Source: Eledone cirrhosa (lineage: Eukaryota > Mollusca > Cephalopoda > Octopoda > Eledonidae). Taken from it: DNA of 64,000 bases. This document shows, piece after piece, positions 1 to 11,400 of the stretch (positions within the stretch are counted from its first letter, which is position 1; every line of letters starts with the position of its first letter). Made by a program: the position numbers and the translations under genes. The stretch lies in NCBI GenBank assembly GCA_964016885.1, contig OZ024742.1, positions 11,548,181 through 11,612,180 on the forward strand. Reading direction: 5' to 3'. The notes under the pieces were generated by a model. That model was not told where the DNA came from and searched no databases. It saw only the letters and a program-made list of their open reading frames with translations.

Positions 1-54
<54 letters not shown>
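1..54. repeat. (AT)n-(GT)n compound microsatellite
   Basis: The window opens inside an AT dinucleotide run that changes directly to a GT run and ends near position 54. The left edge is cut by the window, so the full length is unknown. Confidence 0.95.
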
Positions 55-58
<4 letters not shown>

Positions 59-63
59 ATTAG

Positions 64-194
64 AATAACAGATTAAAGTTTAAGCAAAGAATCGCTGCTT
101 TAACTCTTAACGGGATCATCTGTGTGTATGAGTTTCAGAAGATCCCGTTAAGGGTGAAAGCACCGATTCTTTGCTTAAACTTTAATCTGTTATT
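64..194. repeat. Compact hairpin: 54-bp inverted repeat with a 23-bp loop
   Basis: The arm at 64-117 (starting AATAACAGATTAAAG) is the reverse complement of 141-194 (ending CTTTAATCTGTTATT), with three mismatches by eye. The loop is 118-140. The ends lie next to TA-rich DNA, as is usual for foldback MITE-like elements, but no clear target-site duplication is visible. It could be a non-autonomous foldback element or a simple palindrome. No coding capacity. Confidence 0.85.
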
Positions 195-288
195 TTAATA
201 AATATTTGCTCTAGGGTTCTTATATATTTGATATATATTTATCCTTATCGAGCCCTCTTTGGATTTTAGTCTTCACATTTATTATTAT

Positions 289-514
<226 letters not shown>

Positions 515-778
515 GAGAAAGTAGTATGTATGTAAATATATATATAGACAAATATCTCAATGAAACGGTAGGTGAATGGAAATGTTTCACACATACATTA
601 CATGTCTTATCGTCTGTCGTAACAACACTGAGACCTACAGTTATATACAGTTATATACACATATATATACAGTTATAGACACATATCACATCACAGTTAA
701 ACATTGGGAGGCATAAATTATACACACCTACGTGATTTCTATAATCAGACATACAACAGCTCGGAAACCACGGAATAC
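515..778. other. Short AT-rich spacer
   Basis: Nothing gene-like is seen. Around 638-690 there are a few imperfect copies of ACAGTTATA(T/G)ACACATA, a minor local repeat. Confidence 0.6.
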
Positions 779-1228
779 TCACACACACACATGCTCACAT
801 ATACGCATATGCATACATACACATGCACACATACACATACACACATTCACCCACACATACACATGCACACACACATCCGCACACACATACACACATGCTC
901 ACACACATATGAACACATACACATGCACATACTCACACACACACACACACATGCTCACATATACACATATGCATACATACACATGCACGCATACACATGC
1001 ACACATATACATGCACACATAAACACACATGTACACACACATGGACACATACACACATGCTCACACTCACATGCACACATAGATATGCTCACATACACAC
1101 ACACATGTACGCACACATGCACACACACATACACACATGCTCACACACATACACTTATATGCTCACACGCACACGTACACAGACTCAGATACACATATGC
1201 TCATACGCACACATGCACACATACTCAA
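779..1228. repeat. CA-rich imperfect microsatellite
   Basis: About 450 bp of ACACAT/CACATG/CACACA words on the + strand, interrupted by GCTCACA and TATGC. Alternating purine-pyrimidine DNA of this kind is prone to Z-DNA. Overlapping frames rich in His and Thr are repeat artefacts. Confidence 0.95.
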
Positions 1229-1240
1229 AACAACTATATT

Positions 1241-1438
1241 CTTGTGTGTGTGTATGTGTGTGTGTGTGTATATTTGTGTATGTATGTGTGTGCGCATGTG
1301 TTGGGCATGTGCTTTTGTTTATGTTTATATATTGTGTGTGTGTGTATGTGTTTGTGTGTGTGTGTGTATGTATGTGTTTGTGTGTGTGCCTGTATGTATT
1401 TGTGTGTACATGTGTGTGTGTGTGTCTGTGTGTATGTA

Positions 1439-1481
<43 letters not shown>

Positions 1482-1502
1482 ATGTGTGTGTATATGTGTT
1501 TA
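1241..1502. repeat. GT-rich imperfect microsatellite
   Basis: About 260 bp of GTGTGT with ATGTGTTTGTG interruptions, separated from the preceding CA tract by only about 12 bp (CTCAAAACAACTATATTCTT). Together the two tracts form a head-to-head inverted pair. Confidence 0.95.
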
Positions 1503-2961
1503 TTTAGTAGAACTTAATTTTAAGTTCAGATAAGCTGTATCCTCAATTCAGAATGATAAATAGCAAATAGAAATGGGAATACAATTCTGAAAGAACGGTT
1601 AAAATATTCAGTGGAGCGAACCATCAATTGTTTTAAATGTCTTTAGATAAATAAACAAGAAAAAATAGCAATTCTAAACATAGGTATTATTTCCTTTCCG
1701 TTTGTAATTCAATCTTAGATACCCCGACTTCTTAAACTTCCAAAACGATACACATACCATTTAAAACATATATAAAACAAAATAGAACTACTCTGACAGT
1801 TGAAGCTGAGCTCTTTATCTCTTGTTTACTTGTTTGTTGTTTGTTCTTCTTGTTTTGTTTTGTTTTATTTTATTAATTTATGTTTGTCTTTAGTTTTGTT
1901 TTTTGTTTGTATCGTTTTATTTCTTTGATGTTCCTTTATTTTTTTTATTTTTATTTTATATGGTAAAATTTATTTTATTTTATTCTATTTTATTTTTGAG
2001 CGCCTCATATATATATTTATATATAATTAATGTTGGTTTGGAAACCATTTGAACGCGAATAGAAAACATGATGGTGAAACTAGCGCAGGATAAAGTACGA
2101 AGCACGAATCAATAGTTTTTACCATATATTCCATTATATTTCGGGCTTATAACGCATTTATCAAACGGGAAAACCAAACTGACTTGTTTTACGAGCTATT
2201 CGTCCTCGGGTGAAACATTTCTGTATTCAAATTTGACAGTTACAGAACTCATTCGAATTCCTTCAATTACAATTCATACACCCTCTCTAATTGATGTATT
2301 GAGTAAATTAATTTATGGTAGTTCTTTTCTATTTTAACGGAAGATCTTTAAACACACATCATACACGCATCGCATTTATATATACATATAAAGTTTGTTT
2401 CATTTACAATTTATGTGTATAAATAGTAAACGAATCACTAGACGCTTCACACAAAAAATCATATGTTTCCGATACATTGTGAATTGCCGATCTTCACACG
2501 GATGCCTGCTGCTTTAAACTATGAAAGAAAGTAAATATTTGTCATTTTTCAAGTATATATCTGTATTAAAGACAGCAGAAAGAAGCTTTAAGACAAGAAA
2601 GTAGGCATTAAATTAACATTTCTCTCAAAAGGAAGAACTTGTGTCAACAGCTTGACAAACCGAGTCCAATAATAAAAGAAAATATATTTCTGTGTTAAAG
2701 TGATAAAAGAAAGCAAAATAAAAACAAAAAGAACCCTACCCTCTGGTGACAGGAAACAGAGAGACTATCACTTCCATCTTAAAGAATTTCATAAACACGC
2801 AAGATAAGAAATGAATCTATACGTATCATATCACAGACTGAGAACAAATTCAGATTTGAGATTATGTTTTACGTTCGGTTAACCCGAATTATACAGACAA
2901 AAGAATAATAATATTACAGACAGAAGTCAATTACTTGTGTTGTTGTTATAGTTGTTGTTTA
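1503..2961. other. AT-rich unique DNA, no gene seen
   Basis: No convincing coding frame, RNA gene or repeat family is seen. A T-rich low-complexity stretch with TTTTGTTTTATTTTATT words occupies about 1815-1997. The rest looks like neutral intergenic or intronic DNA. Confidence 0.6.
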
Positions 2962-3258
2962 AGCCAGCCAATTGGAACAATCGTTAGAACGTCGGATAAA
3001 ATGTTTGAGGTATTCGTTTCGGGTCCCTGCGAGGTTAATTTTGCTTTCATCTATTCGAGGTCGATAATAAAGAACCAGTCTAGTATTGGGATCGATTCTT
3101 CTAGATCTATTTCTTACTTTCTCTCACTTTCTATCCTTCTCTGGAAAGCTGCTGTATTCAGACCGGGAGAGGAAATGGGTTTCGTCAAGTTTTAAAATAC
3201 CCTAGAAACACCGTATGTCAACATGATGACCCTCTAGCTTAGGAGTTACAGCTTCATA
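2962..3258 (+). mobile_element. Diverged tRNA-derived SINE copy
   Basis: The head resembles a decayed tRNA-like promoter half (AATCGTTAGAACGTCGG). It is followed by the SINE core GAGGTTAATTTTGCTTTCAT...TTCGAGGTCGATAATAAAGAACCAG, then by a CTCT-rich stretch and a 3' segment (TCTGGAAA...CAGACCGGGAGAGGAAATGGGTT...CCCTAGAAAC). The whole order matches the SINE inside both arms of the giant inverted repeat, but with much greater divergence. The B box (GTTCAAATCC in other copies) is degraded to about TTTCGGGTCCC. The short reading frame over it is not a gene. Family assignment is by resemblance to cephalopod SINEs. Confidence 0.75.
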
Positions 3259-4179
3259 TATTGTTGTTTATGCTAAGGTCGTGTATGACTGTCCTTTAAT
3301 ATCTAAGACCAGACACCAGTTGACTTCTATCACAAACTAAGGAGTTTAAACCGTGATACTCTTGTGGTTGATATCTGTTGTATCTGTTGTCTTATTTGCC
3401 ATTTTCTTTCTATCTTCTCGAGTTTTTCAGGGCAAGAAACAATAAAAAAAAAAGCTCTAAAAACAAGCTCTGGGATTTGAATTCAGAAAGTATAGACCAC
3501 AGAAAACTATCGTAAATAAACTCCATTTATTAGATGCTTCAGTAAATATGGCGATCTCTCACTCTGATGACAGCAATAATAGTATTGTTTTTATAAAGAA
3601 TTTATATATAGTTTTATAATTATTTGTTTCTGGGGAAGATGGTAACATGGATCTATAGTATTAAGAATAATAATATGGGGTTACATAACTACTATCAATT
3701 AGTCAATATGTCGATTTATCATGATCAATCAACCTTCTGAAACGATCGTAAAACAACGAACTGATCAATCACAAATCTTCGTCTTTTGTTTTCATTGTTC
3801 CCTTCTTCTTCTTCTTCTTCTTCTTCTTCTTCTTCTTCTTCCCGAGAAGGTCGTGGGGGCTAGAGCCCTCAAACACTTCTTCCAGTGGGTCCTGTCAGAA
3901 ACAACCGTCACCAATTGATCCAGATGGATCCCCAATCCACTTCCTCTCCCTAAAAATTGTTGTCATTTGCCTAAATCAGAAACTATTATACACACCAACG
4001 AGGGAGCTTTAACGAGTTGCTTGAGAAGCAAGAAATAACAACCAAATCTTCGTCAAATCTTATCTCTACTATTTAAACATGGGAAAAACCATTACATAAA
4101 TGAATTGTAAATGACCCTTAAAATAGGTAATATATTCAAGACTGGAATACTTTTAATCTTAGGTTTACCTGATCTCTGC
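3259..4179. other. Unique DNA with a (CTT)n microsatellite
   Basis: The only structured element is a CTT trinucleotide run at about 3800-3842 (13-14 copies). Small frames here have no recognisable domains. Confidence 0.6.
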
Positions 4180-4420
4180 TGACAACGGATCTAACTCCAT
4201 GAAAAGTTATCTAAGGATTAATAAATATTGTTATTATCTTTAGACACAAGACATGACACAACAGATAGCAACGGAGCTGACTCCACAAAAGCTATCCAAG
4301 AATTAGTATTGTTATTATACAGAAGACATGACACAACAGGTGAGAAGGGATCTGACTCCAGGAAAGTTATCCAAGGATTAATATGTATTGTTATTCTAGA
4401 GATGGGTTTAAGACTAACAT
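4180..4420. repeat. Three imperfect tandem copies of a 75-85 bp unit
   Basis: GGATCTAACTCC at 4188, GGAGCTGACTCC at 4273 and GGATCTGACTCC at 4348 are each followed by an AAAGTTATCYAAGGATTA-like stretch and TATTGTTATT. Copies two and three also share GACATGACACAACAG (4250 and 4325). Spacing is 85 then 75 bp. The copies are clearly diverged, so the duplication is old. Confidence 0.8.
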
Positions 4421-5321
4421 TGTAGAGTAACCCTTATCTGTGAACCAACTTGTTTCAAAAACCAGTAACAATAATAAATTATAAGAAAAAGAGGATGTTG
4501 AACCGAAACAAATTTGAATGTTTTTGAACGCACAAGAATCGTGCCGCAGACAACTTTTAGTGGTGGTGGGGCTTTATTATGAGAGAGGGCGTAAACGAGA
4601 AAAAGTCACATCTTTTGATAACGTAACCGTTAGAACTCTGTCATTCTGTCTACATAAACTTGGTGACCGACGACAAAATAATGTAAATGATTAAGAAATA
4701 ATTAAATAACAACAAAAATAAAATAAATAAAACTAAACAGATGAGTAATATTATAATAAGTGGATTTGTAAATTCGACATGTTGTTTTTAATGTATTAGA
4801 CATAAGACAAATAAATGAATAGTGAATAGATATATAAATAGGGTAGGTTTAGTGACATAGTTGTTATTACTGTGTTAAAGTGATATATTGTTGAGACAGA
4901 CATCATAGGGGAAGATGCAGACCTATGACATGTGATTATATTTAAATATGGAGTCAACTAGTAATGTTAAGTCGGTGACACCCTCCCCTCCTCTACATCA
5001 CTTCAACTTCTACTACTTTACAACAATTGTTCGTATGTTTAATAAAATATTACACATATGTTATACTTTCCCCATTTTCAGTGACGTCGTCCTTGTTACC
5101 ACGTGGAACATTTATTCATTTCTTCCGAAAATGTTTTCTATTTCTGTCTGTTTTCATAATGTAATTATATAAAAGAAATATTTTTGTTAAAACAAACCGT
5201 ATTTCTAAAAGAATCTAGATAGATACATAGGATTATAAATACGTATTGCTCAACATACGTACATTTCTTATTACTGTGGTTATTGTTGTTCAGTTTTGTC
5301 GACATTATATGATTCATTCAC
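4421..5321. other. AT-rich unique DNA, no gene seen
   Basis: No coding frame with recognisable features and no repeat family identified. It directly abuts the outer end of the giant inverted repeat at 5322. Confidence 0.55.
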
Positions 5322-5978
5322 TCGGTCTTATATTTCTTTGTATTAACACAGTTTAAATTAAAAGAAACAATTGCGATTTTGGAAGTGTTAGGGGACATAC
5401 TTTCCGATGGAAGCCAATCATCTCATGTATTTTCGTTACAGTTTCTGATTTGCCACTGAAATAAGAAACGGTTTTATAAATATTTCTGTTAGAAGTTTAG
5501 GTGATGTGTAGAACGTTGGTCATTGCCTTGATACTTTCCACTGGACTCAATGACATATTGCATATGTAGAGAATTGTGCCAACCATATTTTGCATGTATG
5601 GTCTTGTAACTCGTCGGGGGAGTCGTAGGGACGCCTTCTTGACATACAGCGTTTCTAGGGCATTTTTAAAATCTGGCTGAACCCATTTCTTTTCCTGGTC
5701 AGAATGCACCAGACTTTTTCCAGAGAGAGGGAGAGAGAGAGAATAGAATGAAGAAAGATATATAGAGGAAGGATCCACCCCATTACGTAACTGCTACTTT
5801 TCTTATCAACCTCGAATGGCTGAAAAGCAAAGTTGACCTCGGTAGGATTTGAACTGAGAGAGGAGAGCGCTGAAACAAACACCACAAAGTATTCTATATC
5901 AGACCTTCTAACGACTCTGCGAATTCGCCGCCTTGAAACATATTATACAAAACTAAATTTAGTGGAATTAGTGTAGTT
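5322..5978. repeat. Left arm of the giant inverted repeat
   Basis: This stretch starts at TCGGTCTTATATTTC and is the near-identical reverse complement of 24136-24799. By eye, only scattered single-base differences and one 4-bp length difference in a GA/CT run are present. The inner end (AATTTAGTGGAATTAGTGTAGTTAG) runs straight into the 18-bp satellite, and the match continues for about 130 bp into the array with the same unit variants. The outer end borders unique DNA at 5321. The arm carries a SINE on the minus strand. Confidence 0.93.
5595..5931 (-). mobile_element. tRNA-derived SINE inside the left arm
   Basis: Read on the minus strand, the element starts with CGGCGAATTCGCAGAGTCG. It carries a B-box-like GTTCAAATCC (5845-5854), the core CCGAGGTCAACTTTGC...TCGAGGTTGATAAGAAAAGTAGCAGT, a CTCTCT tract and a 3' module ending near CCCTAGAAACGCTGTATGTC. 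The 3' limit is uncertain. It is the inverted counterpart of the copy at 24185-24530, so it was copied with the arm and was not an independent insertion. Confidence 0.8.
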
Positions 5979-8432
5979 AGTAGTACATATTATACCGATA
6001 GTATACATTGTACTGATAGTATATATTGTATTGATAGTATATATTGTACTGATAGTATATATTGTACTGATAGTACATATTGTACTGATAGTATATATTG
6101 TACTGATAGTTTCATATTATACTGATAGTATATATTGTACTGATAGTACATATTGTACTGATAGTATATATTGTACTGATAGTATATATTGTACTGATAG
6201 TATATATTGTACTGATAGTATATATTGTACTGATAGTATATATTGTACTGATAGTATATATTGTATTGATAGTATACATTGTACTGATAGTATATATTGT
6301 ACTGATAGTATATATTGTACTGATAGTATATATTGTATTGATAGTACATATTGTACTGATAGTATACATTGTACTGATAGTATATATTGTATTGATAGTA
6401 TACATTGTACTGATAGTATATATTGTACTGATAGTACATATTGTACTGATAGTACATATTGTACTGATAGTATATATTGTACTGATAGTATATATTGTAT
6501 TGATAGTACATATTGTACTGATAGTACATATTGTATTGATACTACATATTGTACTGATAGTATATATTGTATTGATAGTACATATTGTACTGATAGTACA
6601 TATTGTACTGATAGTATATATTGTACTGATACTACATATTGTACTGATAGTATATATTGTATTGATAGTACATATTGTACTGATAGTATATATTGTACTG
6701 ATAGTATATATTGTATTGATAGTACATATTGTACTGATAGTACATATTGTATTGATACTACATATTGTACTGATAGTATACATTGTACTGATAGTATATA
6801 TTGTACTGATAGTATATATTGTACTGATAGTATATATTGTACTGATACTACATATTGTACTGATAGTATATATTGTATTGATAGTACATATTGTACTGAT
6901 AGTACATATTGTATTGATAGTATATATTGTACTGATAGTACATATTGTACTGATAGTATATATTGTACTGATACTACATATTGTACTGATAGTATATATT
7001 GTAGTGATAGTATATATTGTATTGATAGTACATATTGTACTGATAGTACATATTGTACTGATAGTATATATTGTATTGATAGTACATATTGTACTGATAG
7101 TATATATTGTACTGATAGTATATATTGTATTGATAGTACATATTGTATTGATAGTATATATTGTACTGATAGTACATATTGTACTGATAGTATATATTGT
7201 ATTGATAGTATACATTGTACTGATAGTATATATTGTACTGATAGTATATATTGTATTGATAGTATATATTGTACTGATAGTACATATTGTACTGATAGTA
7301 TATATTGTACTGATAGTATACATTGTACTGATAGTATCTATTGTACTGATAGTATACATTGTACTGATAGTATATATTGTATTGATAGTTTATATTGTAC
7401 TGATAGTATACATTGTACTGATAGTATATATTGTACTGATAGTACATATTGTACTGATAGTATATATTGTACTGATAGTATATATTGTACTGATAGTACA
7501 TATTGTACTGATAGTACATATTGTACTGATAGTATATATTGTACTGATGTATACATTGTACTGATACTACATATTGTACTGATAGTATATATTGTACTGA
7601 TAGTACATATTGTACTGATAGTACATATTGTACTGATAGTATATATTGTACTGATAGTATATATTGTACTGATAGTATACATTCTACTGATAGTACATAT
7701 TGTATTGATAGTACATATTATACTGATAGTATACATTGTACTGATAGTACATATTGTACTGATAGTACATATTGTACTGATAGTATACATAGTACTGATA
7801 GTATATATTGTACTGATAGTACATATTGTACTGATAGTATATATTGTACTGATAGTATACATTGTACTGATACTACATATTGTACTGATACTACATATTG
7901 TACTGATAGTACATATTGTACTGATAGTATATATTGTATTGATAGTATATATTGTACTGATAGTATACATTGTACTGATAGTATATATTGTATTGATAGT
8001 ATATATTGTACTGATAGTATACATTGTACTGATAGTATATATTGTACTGATAGTATACATTGTACTGATACTACATATTGTACTGATAGTATATATTGTA
8101 CTGATAGTATACATTGTACTGATACTACATATTGTACTGATAGTATATATTGTATTGATAGTACATATTGTATTGATAGTATATATTGTACTGATAGTAT
8201 ACATTGTACTGATAGTATATATTGTACTGATAGTATACATTGTACTGATACTACATATTGTACTGATAGAATATATTGTACTGATAGTACATATTGTACT
8301 GATACTACATATTGTACTGATAGTATATATTATACTGATAGTATACATTGTACTGATACTACATATTGTACTGATAGTGTATATTGTATTGATAGTACAT
8401 ATTGTACTGATAGTACATATTGTACTGATAGT
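5979..8432 (+). repeat. 18-bp satellite, array A (about 136 units)
   Basis: Tandem units of GTACTGATAGTATATATT with variants TACATATT, TATACATT, GTATTGAT (A-type) and GATACTACATATT. Two + frames (VLIVYI and TDSIYC) and all three minus frames (NIYYQY, ILSVQY, YTISTI) lack stops because 18 is a multiple of three, so the apparent proteins of hundreds of residues are artefacts. A 19-bp unit (GATAGTTTCATATT) near 6107 shifts phase. The first units, including the rare CCGATAG variant at 5992-6000, match the far end of array B in reverse. Confidence 0.95.
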
Positions 8433-8479
8433 ACTATCAGTATAATATATACTATCAGTACAATATGTAGTATCAGTAC
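8296..8479. repeat. Polarity switch of the satellite: palindrome and fold-back pair
   Basis: At 8423-8442 lies a perfect 20-bp palindrome centred on 8432/8433 (TACTGATAGT then its complement). Left of it the unit reads GTACTGATAG; right of it the unit reads CTATCAGTAC for the next 15.7 kb. In addition 8296-8342 (47 bp, containing the rare TATATTATACTG variant) is an exact inverted copy of 8433-8479, with a 90-bp spacer. This is the layout expected of a fold-back junction. Confidence 0.85.
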
Positions 8480-11400
8480 AATATATAATATCAGTACAAT
8501 ATGTACTATCAGTACAATATGTACTATCAGTACAATATGTACTATCAGTACAATATATAATATCAGTACAATATATACTATCAGTACAATATGTACTATC
8601 AGTACAATATATACTATCAGTACAATGTATACTATCAGTACAATATGTACTATCAGTACAATATGTACTATCAGTACAATATGTACTATCAGTACAATAT
8701 ATACTATCAGTAAAATATATACTATCAGTACAATATGTACTATCAATACAATATATAATATCAGTACAATGTATACTATCAGTACAATATATACTATCAG
8801 TACAATATATACTATCAGTACAATATATACTATCCGTAAAATATATACTATCAGTACAATATGTACTATCAATACAATATATACTATCAGTACAATATAT
8901 ACTATCAGTAAAATATGTACTATCAGTACAATATATACTATCCATACAATATATACTATCAGTACAATATATACTATCAGTACAATATATACTATCAATA
9001 CAATATATACTATCAGTACAATATATACTATCAGTACAATATATACTATCAGTACAATATATACTATCAGTACAATATGTACTATCAGTACAATATATAC
9101 TATCAGTACAATATGTACTATCAGTACAATATGTACTATCAGTACAGAATGTAGTATCAGTACAATATATACTATCAATACAATATATACTATCAGTACA
9201 ATATATACTATCAGTACAATATATACTATCAGTACAATATATACTATCAGTACAATATGTACTATCAGTACAATATGAAACTATCAGTACAATATGTACT
9301 ATCAGTACAATATGTACTATCAGTACAATATGAAACTATCAGTACAATATGTACTATCAGTACAATATATACTATCAGTACAATATGTACTATCAGTACA
9401 ATATGTACTATCAGTACAATATATATTATCAATACAATATATACTATCAGTACAATATGTACTATCAGTACAATGTATACTATCAGTACAATATTTACTT
9501 TCAGTACAATATATACTATCAATACAATATATACTATCAATACAATATGTACTATCAGTACAATATGTACTATCAATACAATATATGCTATCAGTACAAT
9601 ATATACTATCAGTACAATGTATACTATCAGTACAATATGTACTATCAGTACAATATATACTATCAGTACAATATATACTATCAGTACAATATGTACAATC
9701 AGTACAATGTATACTATCAGTACAATATATACTATCAGTACAATATATACCATCAGTACAATATGTACTATCAGTACAATATATACTATCAGTACAATAT
9801 ATACTATCAGTACAATATGTACTATCAGTACAATATATACTATCAATACAATATATACTATCAGTACAATATATACTATCAGTACAATATATACTATCAG
9901 TACAATATGTACCATCAGTACAATATATACTATCAGTACAATATATACTATCAGTACAATATATACTATCAGTACAATATGTACTATCAGTACAATGTAT
10001 ACTATCAGTACAATATATACTATCAGTACAATATATACTATCAGTACAATATGTAATATCAGTACAATATATACTATCAGTACAATATATACTATCAGTA
10101 CAATATATACTATCAGTACAATATGTACTATCAGTACAATATATACTATCAATACAATATATACTATCAGTACAATATATACTATCAGTACAATATGTAC
10201 TATCAGTACAATATATACTATCAGTACAATATATACTATCAGTACAATATATACTATCAGTACAATATGTACTATCAGTACAATATATACTATCAATACA
10301 ATATATACTATCAGTACAATATATACTATCTGTACAATATATACTATCAGTACAATATGTACTATCAGTACAATATATACTATCAGTACAATATATACTA
10401 TCAGTACAATATATACTATCAGTACAATATGTAGTATCAGTGCAATGTATACTATCAGTACAATATGTAGTATCAGTACAATATGTACTATCAGTACAAT
10501 ATGTACTATCAGTACAATATATACTATCAGTACAATATATACTATCAGTACAATGTATACTATCAGTACAATATATACTATCAGTACAATATATACTATC
10601 AGTACAATATATATTATCAGTACAATATGTACTATCAGTACAATATGTAGTATCAGTACAATGTATACTATCAGTACAATATGTACTATCAGTACAATAT
10701 ATACTATCAATACAATATATACTATCAGTACAATGTATACTATCGGTATAATATGTACTATCAATACAATATATACTATCAGTACAATATGTAGTATCAG
10801 TACAATGTATACTATCAGTACAATATATACTATCAGTACAATATGTACTATCAGTACAATATATACTATCAATACAATATATACTATCAGTACAATGTAT
10901 ACTATCAGTACAATATGTACTATCAGTACAATGTATACTATCAGTATAATATGTAGTATCAGTACAATATGTACTATCAGTACAATGTATACTATCAGTA
11001 CAATATATACTATCAGTACAATATATACTATCAGTACAATATGTACTATCAGTACAATATATACTATCAGTACAATATATACTATCAGTACAATATATAC
11101 TATCAGTACAATATATACTATCAGTACAATGTATACTATCAGTATAATATGTACTATCAGTACAATATATACTATCAGTACAATATATACTATCAGTATA
11201 ATATGTACTATCAGTACAATATATACTATCAGTACAATATATACTATCAGTACAATATGTAGTATCAGTACAATATGTACTATCAGTACAATATATACTA
11301 TCAGTACAATGTATACTATCAGTATAATATGTACTATCAATACAATATGTACTATCAGTACAATGTATACTATCAGTACAATATGTACTATCAGTACAAT

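Noticed and set aside
704..1533. His/Thr- and Cys/Val-rich frames over the CA/GT tracts
   Set aside because: Dinucleotide repeat translation; several overlapping frames have the same property.
2935..3195. 86-residue frame
   Set aside because: It covers the diverged SINE at 2962-3258; no coding evidence.
5497..5885. Short minus-strand frames of 76 and 93 residues in the left arm (and their counterparts in the right arm)
   Set aside because: They lie over the SINE and its CT tract, overlap each other in different frames, and have no domain.
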